DNA from: Lepiota brunneoincarnata
Taxonomy: Eukaryota; Basidiomycota; Agaricomycetes; Agaricales; Agaricaceae
Assembly: GCA_023014365.1 (NCBI GenBank)
Contig: JAEBUN010000010.1
Coordinates: 62,001-126,000, forward strand
DNA: 64,000 nucleotides
Direction: 5' to 3'
Under the pieces are notes generated by a model that was not told where the DNA came from, ran no database searches, and saw only the letters and a list, made by a program, of their open reading frames with translations. This document shows positions 1 through 11,928 of this stretch, in pieces (position 1 is the first letter of the stretch; each line of letters opens with the position of its first letter). Position numbers and translations under genes: made by a program.

Positions 1-3000
1 AGGGTTTAACGGACTCGAGCGCTTCGAAGGCGACGCTCCAATAGCGGTTGTCGCGGCCAACAGGTTCGGGGAACCACCGGCAAGATGGTGAGAAGTAGCA
101 GTCTCTTCGCCTACATTACCCACACCAAATGTACCCAAAGGTGACTTTGACGCAGGCGTAAGTGAAGCCTTTGACAGAGCGTTTGCAGCAACCGAGTTCT
201 TCCTCGACCTCCCAGTAGCACTTTTGGGTGTCTTGGACCCGGCGGCAACCGGTGCAGTAGTGTCCCACGCGTCGCCAGCGGGGGCAGTCGCAGTGACCGA
301 TTTTGGCGTCGCAGCAGCTCCCCACGTAGTTTGTCCACCACCTGATGTTGGCGCGTCATCTGTATCAAGGGGTACACCCAAACCCTTCTTCCCACTTGTG
401 CCCCATGGAGATTTGCTGCCACCACTCAAGCTCCTACCGGCAATGGGTGGCGCCTCTTCTGTCGCAAGTAGCACTGTGCTCTCTTCCTCTCCGATGTGAA
501 CAGTCGGGGTCTTGGTACTACCCCATGGCGACTTGGGCGGGTCGCCATACGACGACCGGGGTGCGTCATCCCACAACGACGACATCCGCTCCTTCTTACC
601 GCGTTCACGTTCGCGCTCACCGCCGCCACTGTGTCCTGAACCCATAGATACTGATTTGGGTACGGCACTGGGAACAGGATCCCACGGAGAATGAACCTTG
701 GGGTTCTCGATCGTAGCAGAGATCGTCTCCACCCAAGGACTCTTCTGTGATTGAGAGACCGATCTCGCATGACCAGGCGTCTGAGGCTGCTGATCAACCC
801 AAGCCCTATCATTATAAGTCGAATTTCCGCGCGGAACAGACCCTGGTGGTGGCTCCGCAGTGACCGGCGATGTATGCTTAGGCGAGGCTGTGTTGCTCTG
901 TGAGCCAGGTCCCCAAACTGACGACAATGCTTCACCAATCTTGTTGCTCCTGGGCGTAGCCCTCGAACCGTCGCGCCCACGCTCACGCTCTTTGCCCTTT
1001 GAGGAAGCAGGCGTATCGAGGCCTCTCCTCCTATCTGATTCATGTCCATTTCTCTCGCGCTCGCTGCCGTACCCCTGCAAGGGTGGTGAAGGTGAGGATT
1101 GGCCCTTTGAGGTGCTTTCCACGCGAGCAACCTCCGGTATTCCGTTGGAGGAGCCGTTGGGGTAAACAGTACCGGGTTCACCCCTCGAAATGCTCTGTGA
1201 TGGCCTCCGACTGGATACGGTTGATGAGGAGAAATGCTGTTGAGAGTAGGGGTCGGCGACGGGTGTCCTAGCTCTGGAGACCGGTTCTGAGCGAATACGG
1301 TCGGCAGCAGAGCGCGGGGTGGTGGACACCGAGGCAGTGTTGATGTCATCTTCAGGGTACACGTCGGGCTCGTCCTCGTCAGCTCTGTGGCCACGTTCGT
1401 TGTAAATAATAGACGCAGGGCCGCTAAAGTCGATTGTTTAGCATTTGAGAATGAGTGTTAGTTGGTTGGATTTACTATTTGGTTGCACCCTAGGATCGTA
1501 GGATGCAGAGGTGAGGCACGGCTCTCTCGGAATACACGCCGCACTTACATTATCGACCCACTTGATCCTCGCCTTAAATTCAGTCAAGCCAAACTGGATC
1601 TCGACCGAGAACACAATTGTCCAATACGTCTTTTCACTCTTTCCCATTTTGGGCTCGGCGCTCCCTGCCAGAGGGGAAAGATCTGCTCTTACAACACAGA
1701 GAGTAGAGAAATTATCTGCACATGACCAGTACTGATATTAGAAACATCGAAATATTTGGTAAAAAAAGAAAAACAGTACATACCAGCCTGTCTATTGATC
1801 CACTTGGGGATCGTATTCCCGCCTCTATAGCACCATATCTCGACTTCAAAGACAGAGAGCATGGAGAGGCTCGTTAATTCTGTACAGTACTTTCGGGTGA
1901 ATACCATCGACTCTTTCACTTTGATGCCCTATTAACACCGCAAGATGAGTGGGTAGGCCAGGAGGGAAAGAAAACCATACTCTAGCTAAAATACAGTCGA
2001 AAGCATCCGGCAACAACTTGGGTCCACTGGGCAACTCGCACAACTTCTCTTGTCTCGCAATATGGTCCGGATCTCTAGGATCCATCTCTCTCAAAAACTC
2101 GACACCATACATGAATTTAGACATGCGGGCAGATACATGATGATCGCAATAGAAGCCGATGGCACCATCTGCGACCGCTTTTGATCTATGTGCGGTGAAA
2201 TGTTATAGAAGGCAAAAGATCAGACACGAGTAGCACGTACGTCTGGGTATCTGGTCTGCTGACCGTTACTTTGTAGGGGGCCAGTCGCTCCTGGAGTTGC
2301 CTAGGGCCAGAGCGGTGTTAGCAACGGGGGAGGGCAGGTAGAGAAAATGAAATACGCACCCGAACAACCAGGGCGACGCAGCATAACCACCAACTAAGAA
2401 TACGGACCTGATCGTACCCTGGGATGCGTCGATCTGTGCCCTGATCGCCCTGAAGGCGGCTGCATTCAACTTTGATCAGGAGTGCGTCATCCGCAGAATG
2501 ATCGACGAGCGTACCTTGAACAGAGGGCTCAAACGAATCTGCTACTTCTTGACCAGTCAACTTGAGTTGTCCACCTCGGATACCAACTAACGGATCCTTG
2601 TCCAACGGTGATCCGAAAGGAATGAATTGCAAATCTCTCCGGTCTCTAAACAATCTCTTGGTCGTCTCATCGAAGCGACGCGTAATATGATCGAGTGTGT
2701 CGGGAGTTCCATAACGGGATTTTTTGAGTTTCTCTATAAATAACCGCGATCGTATATAAGTTATAATGAATAAACAATCGGCTCACCTTCTAGAAGCTCG
2801 CGTGCGCGACGGGATACAAATACAGATCCAGCAAAAATACAATCCGGGGGAGCAATTTCTTCTATGAACCAGAGGTGATGCGCCCTTGATCGCGTACGCA
2901 CTAATGTCAAGGGTGCCCCCACCGGCATCGGCTATCAAAAAGCCATGTTTTGAAGGGTTCTGTTCATTTTCGCCCGGTCAACACCCGGTTTCCTTTCTGG

Positions 3001-3823
3001 TCGAGGGTACTCACTGAGAGTACATCCGCCGCAAGTCCGTTCAATACACACGCATGCAGACTCGCCTCGCCCTCAGTGACAAATCTAATCCTTGCCTTGC
3101 CCTCGTTGGTGTCGGGAATCAGACCACCGTATATGGCAGCTCTTCGCATCTTGCTCTGCTGTGCACCCTCCCACCCATTTGGATGTGACAGCACAAATTG
3201 GATGTCACTCTCGACTTGGTTCCATAACGAAGCGCCATTGGCGTGGGTATCGGTGATAAAGTTGCGCGTGCAACGATAGAGATATGCAAGAAAGTCACCA
3301 AACACATGAACGGCGGTCTTCCGCTTTGGGAGGGGACCAAGTCGCATGCCATTCATGTTGAGTTGCATCGTCCGTGGGCGCAAGCGCAGTTTGAAACTAT
3401 ATCACCTCGTGTCAGTGGTGGCGATAATGACCGGAACACAGCATACAGACAGTTCAGCTTTGATCCAGCCCTCGTCCTCAGCCTGGGCTTGGATGCCACT
3501 GGTATCAGCCTCGGCGCCGGCAGCCATCATCTTCCCATGTTTATCGTAGTATATTACAGAGGGTATCTTTGTATTTCCAGCAACATGCTCTTGACCGGGG
3601 AACCTAGATGGGGCTGAGCAAAGTATCAAACAAAACAAAAAATGTTGTTGGGGACTCACCGGGTCACGCCGTGTATCTTGGGAATCTCCCCTGGCTCGAG
3701 GATGGCGTAGGAGACACCGCTGAAGGTGGTTCCGACATCGATAGCGATGACGAGGGACCTGATCGGGCCGCTGTATGACTTGCGGGTTTCTGTTGCAGGC
3801 CGGGAGTGCGGCATTGCGGGCAT
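1..3823 (-). CDS. Hsp70-like ATPase (HSP70/12A type) with long low-complexity C-terminal tail, partial
   Basis: Actin-like ATPase of the fungal Hsp70-12A type; a cytosolic chaperone-like role is inferred from the family. Proposed exons on the minus strand: 3823-3660, 3603-3451, 3396-3015, 2959-2787, 2733-2515, 2459-2360, 2300-2241, 2185-1981, 1928-1784, 1715-1538, 1423 to beyond base 1. Exon 1 carries phosphate-1 (AIDVGTTFSGVSYA), exon 4 phosphate-2 (IADAGGGTLDIS), exon 6 the adenosine motif (VFLVGGYAASPWL). The family's usual C-terminal strand (GPASIIYNE) is followed without a stop by about 460 residues rich in Ser, Pro, Gly and acidic/basic pairs, with repeated SPW/SPWG motifs, open to the window edge. 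A one-base frame break lies near 2860-2876, between GGGTLDIS and EEIAPPDC; a 40-nt intron there is less likely. If the GTAAGT donor at 1548 is used instead, the protein would stop near 1379 without the tail. Confidence 0.85.
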
Positions 3824-3954
3824 AGGACAAGGAGAGAAGAAGAGCCGAGGGGAGCAAATTTGTGAGGGCGCGTGTTGATTGTTTACCTGGAACCTAATTT
3901 AATTTATTTACATAACTACATAATAAAATAGGATAACAAATCTACCCCCAAGTC

Positions 3955-5529
3955 ATGCTAGGCCCTCAGACTCTTCGACTCTGCCCGCGACTTTCTCGCA
4001 GACTATCTCCCCATCCGCCCCTCGCCGTGGACCCACCCTTTCCCCCCATCACAGCGTGACCCTCTCCTTGCCATCCGGCTGGATGCGGCCCTGCCGCTCG
4101 CCAACCTCTTCGATCGCCCATCTGCCTCCAGACGCCATGCGCCGTGAACTCGATCATGCAAAGGCCGAGCTGGCACGCTCCAGTGATGAGCTGGCCCGCC
4201 TCCACGAGCGTTGTCGAATGCTCGAACGTGCCCTCAGAGAGAGTAGAGACACCCTCAAGTCCAAGGACATAGAACTAGAAAAGCTCAAGCGTGATAAAGA
4301 CCGCGAGCGCGCCCTTGCAGACCGACGACGCACCGAAGCTACACCTGGCAAGGATTTGTACAAAACACCAGTCTACCAACGGTTTCGCCCACCACAACCG
4401 CTCGTCTAGCGCGCACTCAATAACTGACTCGGACACTGCTTCGCTTTCATCCAACTCTGCGGCTGACGAGGAGCGAGCGAGAGCACGCACCGCAGACGTC
4501 TATCTCACTCGCACAGACACCTGGTCTGGTGCTCAGGTCCTCCAGGCCGTCCACGACATCAACTCGGAGATACTCCAATTCGCCGCAGCGGCAACGGAAG
4601 TATGCACATTCGACCGCACATCCCGCCCGTCCTCCTCCCGCTCCATCCAGGCCATGCACGATACCTCTGCCCGTATCGGCCCCAACCTTGCACGGATACT
4701 CTCAAATCGAGACCACTCCCAAGACCCCCTTCTTGTCCAGCTTGCCCTCCAAGGCTGTCTCACCCTCTGCGTTACCCGCGCACTCTCATCATTTTGTGTT
4801 GGCTTCCCTTCCAAGTCCGATACCCTCCTCAAGCAAATCTACCACCGTATGGCCCTTGCAGGTGCGCTTTCCACTCCCACCCTGTCGTAAACATACTCAC
4901 CTTGATCCACAGAGCCCCAACCCACATCATCCAAATGGCGCGCTCTGGCTCACCAACACATCCATGCCATGTACCCAAGCCTCGCCGAATACGCGATAAA
5001 CGAACTTACAGAAACCATCCTCAGATGGTCCTCTGATATCTTCCTCATCGCAGGCTGCCTCACCTACGAGACACCCTCCAATTCCTCATCGACATCGACT
5101 TCATCTGCCTCCTCGGGTCTAAAAACCCGATTTGGCGAACACGTGCGGCAACTCTCAAAATCCGTCATCCGCCTCGCCAAAGTTATCCGCGAAGAAATTC
5201 TCTCTACCTCATTCGAACTCACTGCTATCGACCCCATCGCAACCCCTACCGCCACCACCCCTCCTACCAATGCTGCCACTTCCATCACTTCCACTAATAA
5301 CTCAAGTAATGGGACGATGTACCACGAGCGCACTATGATCGATGCGTTTGGCGAATATGGTCATTCAAGAGGGGCCGTCTTGGCCACTACCGAACTTGGA
5401 CTGCGCTGCGTTACGCGGATGGGCACACGGGAGGGTGTGGGAAGTGAGGAAGAGGTGTTACTCGAGCAGAGGGCGCTTTTGATGCCCAAGGTCGTCCTTG
5501 AGAGTGTCCTCGATGTCCTTGACCGCTAG
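3955..5529 (+). CDS. Coiled-coil protein, unrecognised, with frame jumps
   Basis: I do not recognise a family. The first part (about 3963-4130) reads ALRLFDSARDFLADYLP followed by a Pro-rich stretch. A strongly charged heptad-like coiled coil (RRELDHAKAELARSSDEL onward, 4138-4330) follows, then a Ser-rich linker and an alpha-helical region. The intron 4862-4912 is clear (GTGCGC...CACAG) and joins MALA to EPQPTSSKWRAL. The C-terminal part ends in VVLESVLDVLDR at 5529. The reading frame moves by one base three times in the same sense: just after the likely ATG at 3955, between 4056 and 4140, and between 4340 and 4400. A GTGACC...CTCCAG intron (about 4054-4131) could explain the second. Its start lies about 130 bp from the divergent Hsp70-like gene, so they may share a promoter. 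Confidence 0.6.
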
Positions 5530-7392
5530 CCAAGGCACTGTCGGCAAGTGATCGACGAGCGCTTGGACCGTCGTTTGTATTATATCGCCCGGAAATCGCA
5601 TATTGATGCGCCGCCGCGCATTTTTCCTATGGCAATGCTTTCGCTTTCAATACATACCCATCGTTCTGGATCTATATACAACTCATGATGTACAACTGTT
5701 CATTCCATTGTACGACCGCATTCGACACCATCTCTTTCTTGGGGAATTTTCTGTGGAATATACTTGTAGAGTTTACTTGGATTTGTCTTACCTCCTGAAT
5801 GACCTTATCTACTTATTTAATGATGTGACACAGTAGAAATAACATCAGGCTTTTGTCTGCTTCTATATCCAGTTGTTGAATACCTTGAGAACTGCTGGGT
5901 ATCTGCAAACTCCTAGGAATGCATAGAATTCGATCAAAAAGGGGGGTGGGTTGAAGAACAAGCAACAGTATAGAACAGTGTATGAAAAAAAGAAGCCACA
6001 GTGCGGTCCACAGATCACCCACACAAGGCTTATACCTCTTGCAGCAACAACAATCTGCATATCAGATCTGAAAGATGGGCCAAATTGTCATATGCTACAT
6101 TAGACTTGTAAACTACAGAGAGTAGAACATACACCACTGCCGACCCTACCAGGGCTACCACTAGAATCACTGATAGATTTTCAGATAGATCTTGTATCTA
6201 TATTTGTTTAGACAATAACTTAACTTGCTATCTATCGATATCAAGGCTACTACCTCATGATAGGTTTGCAGATAAGAAGCGAGTACCCTTTATTAGCTCA
6301 CACAAAACCAGCTTATCACCCACCGGAGTGGAATTGAATGCTGACTCCGGGACATCGGCTGAGGCAGATTCAATGCGCAACGATTGCGGTAACGGTCACA
6401 AATCTGCGGAGAGACTAGCTTCAGGATCACCACTAGACACCGGGGAGAGAGTGTGGTTCGGTCTCACCGCCTCGTGGAAGGGCAGACCGCTGCGCACGGT
6501 TCACTCCCATATAAATCCCGAGATGCATTCAACGACAACACATTTCATTTTTACCTTATACATTCATTCCCTCCTAGCTGCGGAATTCATGAACTTTGTA
6601 TAGATGGAAGTCCAACCGGTAGGATCTGGCGCCCTTTGGCTTACCGATGCGTGCACACGGTACAATACCTGGAATATTGTCGCTCAGAAGACTTCCAACA
6701 CTGAGGTGCCCGACCCAACGATAATGAACCGACCAGGTGCTGTTGAGTTTAATACATACTGAAGGAAACGCTCTCTCATAATGCCACGACAGACTCCCTG
6801 CTGCTAAATCACACTTGTATACGGTCGCTTTCTTGCTTCACCTCCCTGGACTAGACACCACAGACCGCTCATACCTGCCTCACTCTAAGGGATCCATGAA
6901 CAGTATACTTCCAGACCCCCGATGAAAGCACTAAAGAAAGCTCCCAAAGCTGCCGGAGTCGCACTGAGTAAAAACTCTTTATTCCCGATGTCCGGAGTCT
7001 AGGAATATATGTACAAGAAGCCCAATAAAGTTGTATGTTTGAAAACAGTGGCAAAAAGTAGGAAATTCGTCGTGCATCGGGTTGTTCAATAATGCGAGAG
7101 CATACATTGATATAAAGAAGCGACAATGGTAATGTCATTGCAAGAATAGAAAAGGAAACGACCAACCGCTCGCGCAGGAGAGGCAGCACGGCTTTGGCGA
7201 GCGCGCGGCTCCAGCGAAGTCACGCAGCAATGTGTCGGGGCAACGGCAACGCCGAAAGGAAATGAAACCAAGAAATGGAGGAACCACAGCCTAAAGTCAC
7301 CAGGACGAGGGGTGGAAAGAGCACCCGGCGTTCCCATCCAAGACTCGGTCCGACGGGGCGTCGGTCATCAGCCGCCCTACACTATCCAACCC
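5530..7392. other. Intergenic stretch, no gene supported
   Basis: AT-rich spacer between the coiled-coil gene and the 3' end of the phosphatase gene. Short open frames at 5603-5836 and 6328-6704 lack any recognisable domain and run into A/T-rich repeats. Nothing here could be supported as a gene. Confidence 0.5.
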
Positions 7393-10300
7393 CTAATGCA
7401 GGTACTTTTCATTGAGGGCATGGACTTCCTTAGCGAGATATGGCCAGCTCAGCGCTCTTGACAGCTCCTTCTTAAGCTTCCCCTCATCCCCTCCGGCGCG
7501 TTCTTTCGCCAACTTGATCTCCCATCCACAGAGGTTATAGAGTAACCGCATATTGGGTTGAATAAGGACAGAAAGCCGCCGCGAGCGCACAATCAGGTAT
7601 GCATCCACCAAAGGTAGATTCAGGTGCTTCATAACATAGGCAATCTATGCATGATGGTTAGTCTCCTGGCCGAGACAAAAAGGGTCAGATACTCACTGTG
7701 ACAGTGGCACTCCTGGACACTCCCACCCTACAGTGCACCAACACTTGCCCACCCTCCTGCCTTGCCCTATCGATCCACTCACAGATGGGCTCTAACTGTG
7801 GTTCGAGAGTGTCGATCCCATCATCGCACACACCCTTGATATCCAACACCTTGATTCTTCCCTCCCTCTCCTCGATCCATAATGAACCATGCACACCAGG
7901 ACCCTTGCCTGCAACGAACTGGACTGAGGATGTCGGTCGGTTGCATGACCCCGATGTCATGGAGCTCCCACCCGCCATCGATCCCGGAGCATTCCCAGGA
8001 GGAACGAGTGCGCATTCTCCCACTGAAACCACGTGTGTTATGCCCAGAGCGTGAAGCATATAAGCGTTTGATGCATGATTCCTAATGAGGTTGTAATGGG
8101 AACAATAAAAGACATTTCCATGAGTGATACATCATACAAGTCGCGGCATTGCCAATTACTCACAAGTTACCCAGATATAAAAACGGTAACACTCGACTTG
8201 GGAAACTTCCATCGAATCTCGGGTCGTTGAACCATGCTTGATGATCTCCTCCAAACAAGCTCGGCAACCATGGACTCGTGTTTGCTCTTGGTCGCCCTTT
8301 CACTGCCATATCCTGACCCTCCCGCAGGCTACAGCTCAAACCCGAACCTCGCACAGGTAGACTACTCATTGACGAGGTCATGGCTGGAGGGACGGAATAC
8401 TCCTGTCCTGATGTCATGCCAATGTCCTCCTCTAGTGCAGAGTACTGGAGTTGCAATTGTGTGGGATGGCTCCCAGATGCCTGGAGTGAAAGAGCCACTG
8501 ATGAAGATCGAACGAAACCAGGTATATTAGATAGGCTCACAAACGAAACGCTTTTTGCCGCTGGCCTTGTCCCCGTGCCAGTAACGCTTCTCAGACTCCC
8601 GCTTCCTCCCCACCCACGCGAGCTGGGGCTTGATGTGATGCTGGACGAAGGTAAACCACTCCTTTCTCGCTCTTCCCTTGATCTCCCCTCCATCCTCTTA
8701 AGGATCCCGAGATCATTATTATACACAAAGAAACTTCGTCGTTTCGCAACCTGCAGCTCCAGATATGCCTCGGGCAGGGTAAGACGTTTAACAGACATTA
8801 GTAGACACAATGCCGGCACGGAAGATTCGGTATATCCATCAGAGGAGTAAATAAGAATTTTAAGGGGTCGAGTGGGTCGCGATCTTGGTTTCGGTTTCAA
8901 CACCAAAGGTATAGGCGCAGGGGCAGGTGAGGTGAAGGATCTGCTGCGAGATGGTATGGTATGACTAGTTGGTTTCATTGAGGATGAAGATGAAGATCCA
9001 AAAGGAACGAACGAAGGCATGAAAGATGTCACTGAGGACCATCGTCTTGCGGAGGAGCTGCTACTGGGTGATTGAGCGACAGCAGGAGGAGTGGGTACCC
9101 GTGGTGGCGGGGGAGACCTGGTGACAGGAGTCGGAGGAGCAACGGGTCGCAACCACTTCTCCAGGAACCTGATAACGGGCATAAACGAGCTCATTGTAGC
9201 CTGTGTGTTCGAGGGTGAGCTAGGGAGCGTCAAATGAATAACCGCATTTGCATGAGGCGGTGGTCTGGGTGGTATGGCTCCCTCGTCGCATTCTTCTCCA
9301 CGATCAAAGCGCTCATGCAACTTGCGCTCGTGTTTCTCTGCCCACATGAGGTCCAACATTGCAAGATGCTCTTCAGCCGCTCGGAGGTGTGCCGCACCTG
9401 GGAAGGTAGCGAGATCATGGCATTCGATACAAATATCGTACCCAAGGCCTTTTTTGGGATCATTTGTTGTCACATAGTCAAAAGGATCGTCGCTCACACC
9501 GCCGGGATGCTGTGTTTCCGATGCCAGGGGCACATCGCCAGAGTTACCCAGGAACACCTGGCCGACTAGCGGATCAAAATAAGACGATGGGGAAGATATA
9601 TCGATGGATTCAGAAGGTGGAGAAAACGTGAAATTTTGTTGGGAGAGTGTCGGCGGCTGTATCTGGGGTAAGAACTGGAGGTGCGAGGGTCGTGTCGAAC
9701 GATAGGGATGGTGAGATGACGCAGATGAATGTGATCTATGTCTCTGTTGCACTGAAGTGTCCTCTTGCGGATTCCATCCAGGTGAACCCAGAGGGCTGTT
9801 AGTGGGGCCTGTGGGGAATAGACTAATGATCTCCGATGCCTTGGTCAAGTCCCGCATCTCTTCCTTCTCACGCTGGGCAAAATCAACCGTGTTGGCCGTA
9901 ATTTCGGATTCCCGAGACCTGCTCTGGACCCGCTGCTCTGGACTGTCTACGGCCATATCCGTGCTACCGACATCTGGAGGTCCCTGAGCTCGATTTTCCA
10001 CTTCGTCCAATTCGACCACATGACCATCAGGGCCATTCGTATGTGCTCCATGGTTCGCATTTCGCATGCCAAAGAGCCCACCAGAGACAGGTTCAACACA
10101 TACGCGCATCATAAGATGCGAAAGCTCTCTCCTCATTTCTTCCTCGCGTGCATCAAGGACGAAGACATTGTATCTCAGAAGACCGTGCGGCTCCCCTTCA
10201 CCAGAACATATGGGGAATCCGAAAGCACGGAGACGTTCATGACGCCTATTCTCGACCGCACGAGCGAAGCGTTGAGCAAGGGCGATAGCGGCCGGAGAAG

Positions 10301-11928
10301 CACCTTTTGGGGAATAGACAACAATATCAGAGAGCGTAGCGTAGATAGGCTATAGGTTCAAGATAAGGACGAGTTATTTCAGGATACTGGAAGCGATGCA
10401 TACCACTTGTGTGCCGAAATTCCGGAGAGATATGCCTTCCGGAACCTGGACCGGAACAAATTCCCAATCCCAGTCTCCGTTCTGCGGTGGCTTTACTCGC
10501 CGTAGGAGCTCTTTCGGTCGGAAGGTACCCGTAAGCAATGGGGGCGCAGCAGGATCCGTTACCTTGGGAGTAGAAGCAGGAGCCGTAGCTGGAGAGGATT
10601 GAGTCCGAGACAAGGAATCCGGACTGTAAGAAACGTGTCAATTCACATATAAGATGCGCGGTCAAAGGCAACAAGGACTCGGCGGACATCTTCGACACGA
10701 AGAGACTTGAAAACAAGGCTATTCGAAACACGGATGCCGGCCGTCGTGAGAAGAAGCCCTGCCAGCATATAGCCGCCAGAGATGTGTCTAACCGGCCCAG
10801 AGCCACATGTTGAGATGCACAGACGCCGAGTTATGGAGACCGTACGGTGGGCCTAAAGTCCAACTTAGGATGTGGCATCGAGACCCGCGTGTTTGCGACG
10901 ACCACGACAGTTGACAGAAAAGTTCGAGATGATAAACACTCACCCTGACACAAGGGCGTCGGGTACGGCTTCAGGGTTTTGAGAACAGGATGAAAGCGAG
11001 GTAAAGTCCGACCCTGGTGAGGTAGAAAATGAAGCCGAGGTATCAAAGGAGAAACTGGCACCACTAGAAGTACTGGTGTTTGTACTAGAGACAGAAGACG
11101 GCACTAGAATTGGTGTTGGCGAATGTGCAGAGCGGTGATTGACGGGGTGCATGTGGGGTTGGTTATTGGGATCTTGAGAAAGGGCCTCGTCCTTGGTCTG
11201 GTCGTCTATGATAGCCATTGGCATTGGGTCGTCGGGAGATACCCGGATGCCACCTTCATCAGGAGTAGCGACATCAACATGCGAATTTGAATGCTCATGA
11301 CGAACATAATGGTCCTCAATATCGTAATCCTCGTTGTCTTCCTCGTCCTCATAGGATTCGGAGCTTGAGGAATACATTGAGGAACTGGAGGGGGATGAAG
11401 CAGCCGATGCGGTGGGCTGGACGTTCTTCCTGCGCAAAATACGGAGAGAGACTATATCCGCGTCCGCTTCAAGGTCCTCTTCACAGATGACCCAGACGAG
11501 TCCTCTGTATTTAGGTACCCTGACTCTTGGGTGGTGGGTATGTGTGTAGATGTGGGTCTCATGAGCGTTGGGGGCTGTGGCAAAGAAGGAATTCTGTGCT
11601 TCGTTGTTGCCCTCCAGACCGTGCAGGAACGGGAAAAGAACATGGTCCTGTGGATGCGAAAGAATGTGCGAGAGATGAAGCTGCTCAAAAGCTTCGACAG
11701 GGAGCAGGGAGACGGAGGGCGCAGGCTGTGGGAGGTTCTCGAGGAAACCCTGTGGGTATGTAACGCCGTAGGCGTCGGACATGACTGTATTTTCACGAAC
11801 GAGGACGGCGAGGAAAGTGGTCTGTCGTCGTGTGGGACAGCGTCGAGGTCGCTGATAGAGAAGACAGACGCCTGGTCGTATCGAGGGTTTGAGACCAGCC
11901 AAATATGGCAATCACAAAACAGCGTCAA
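7393..11928 (-). CDS. PPS1: Dual-specificity protein phosphatase, PPS1 type
   Basis: Cysteine-based phosphatase acting on phospho-Tyr/Ser/Thr; in yeast the PPS1 family links to DNA-replication checkpoint control. The catalytic domain sits at the C-terminus, in exons ending 8160, 8059-7685 and 7632-7393. The entry motif VLPFLYLGNL splices to NHASNAYMLHALGITHVVSV. The P-loop HCRVGVSRS gives the nucleophilic Cys and the Arg, and the likely general acid lies in VLDIKGVCDDG. The long middle exon (about 10320-8160) is Ser/Pro-rich and low complexity. N-terminal exons are about 11928-10944 and 10863-10640, then about 10613-10430. Two one-base frame breaks are needed: near 11790 (in an A run, between SSPSSF and TVMSDAYGVTYP) and near 10790 (between LNMWLWAG and HISGGYMLAG). 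The join at 10640-10620 is unresolved. The product would be well above the length of yeast PPS1 (about 800 aa). Confidence 0.85.

Noticed and set aside
426..1394. 322-codon minus-strand frame rich in Arg
   Set aside because: It is the out-of-frame shadow of the Hsp70 tail. The neighbouring minus-strand frame is open over the whole stretch and joins the Hsp70 exons.
1536..1549. Perfect-looking GTAAGT donor at 1548 in the Hsp70 gene
   Set aside because: Using it shifts the frame away from the conserved GPASIIY strand. The GTGTAT site at 1537 keeps it. Not excluded, so listed as an alternative.
8380..8850. 156-codon plus-strand frame
   Set aside because: Antisense shadow of the Ser-rich phosphatase exon; no domain.
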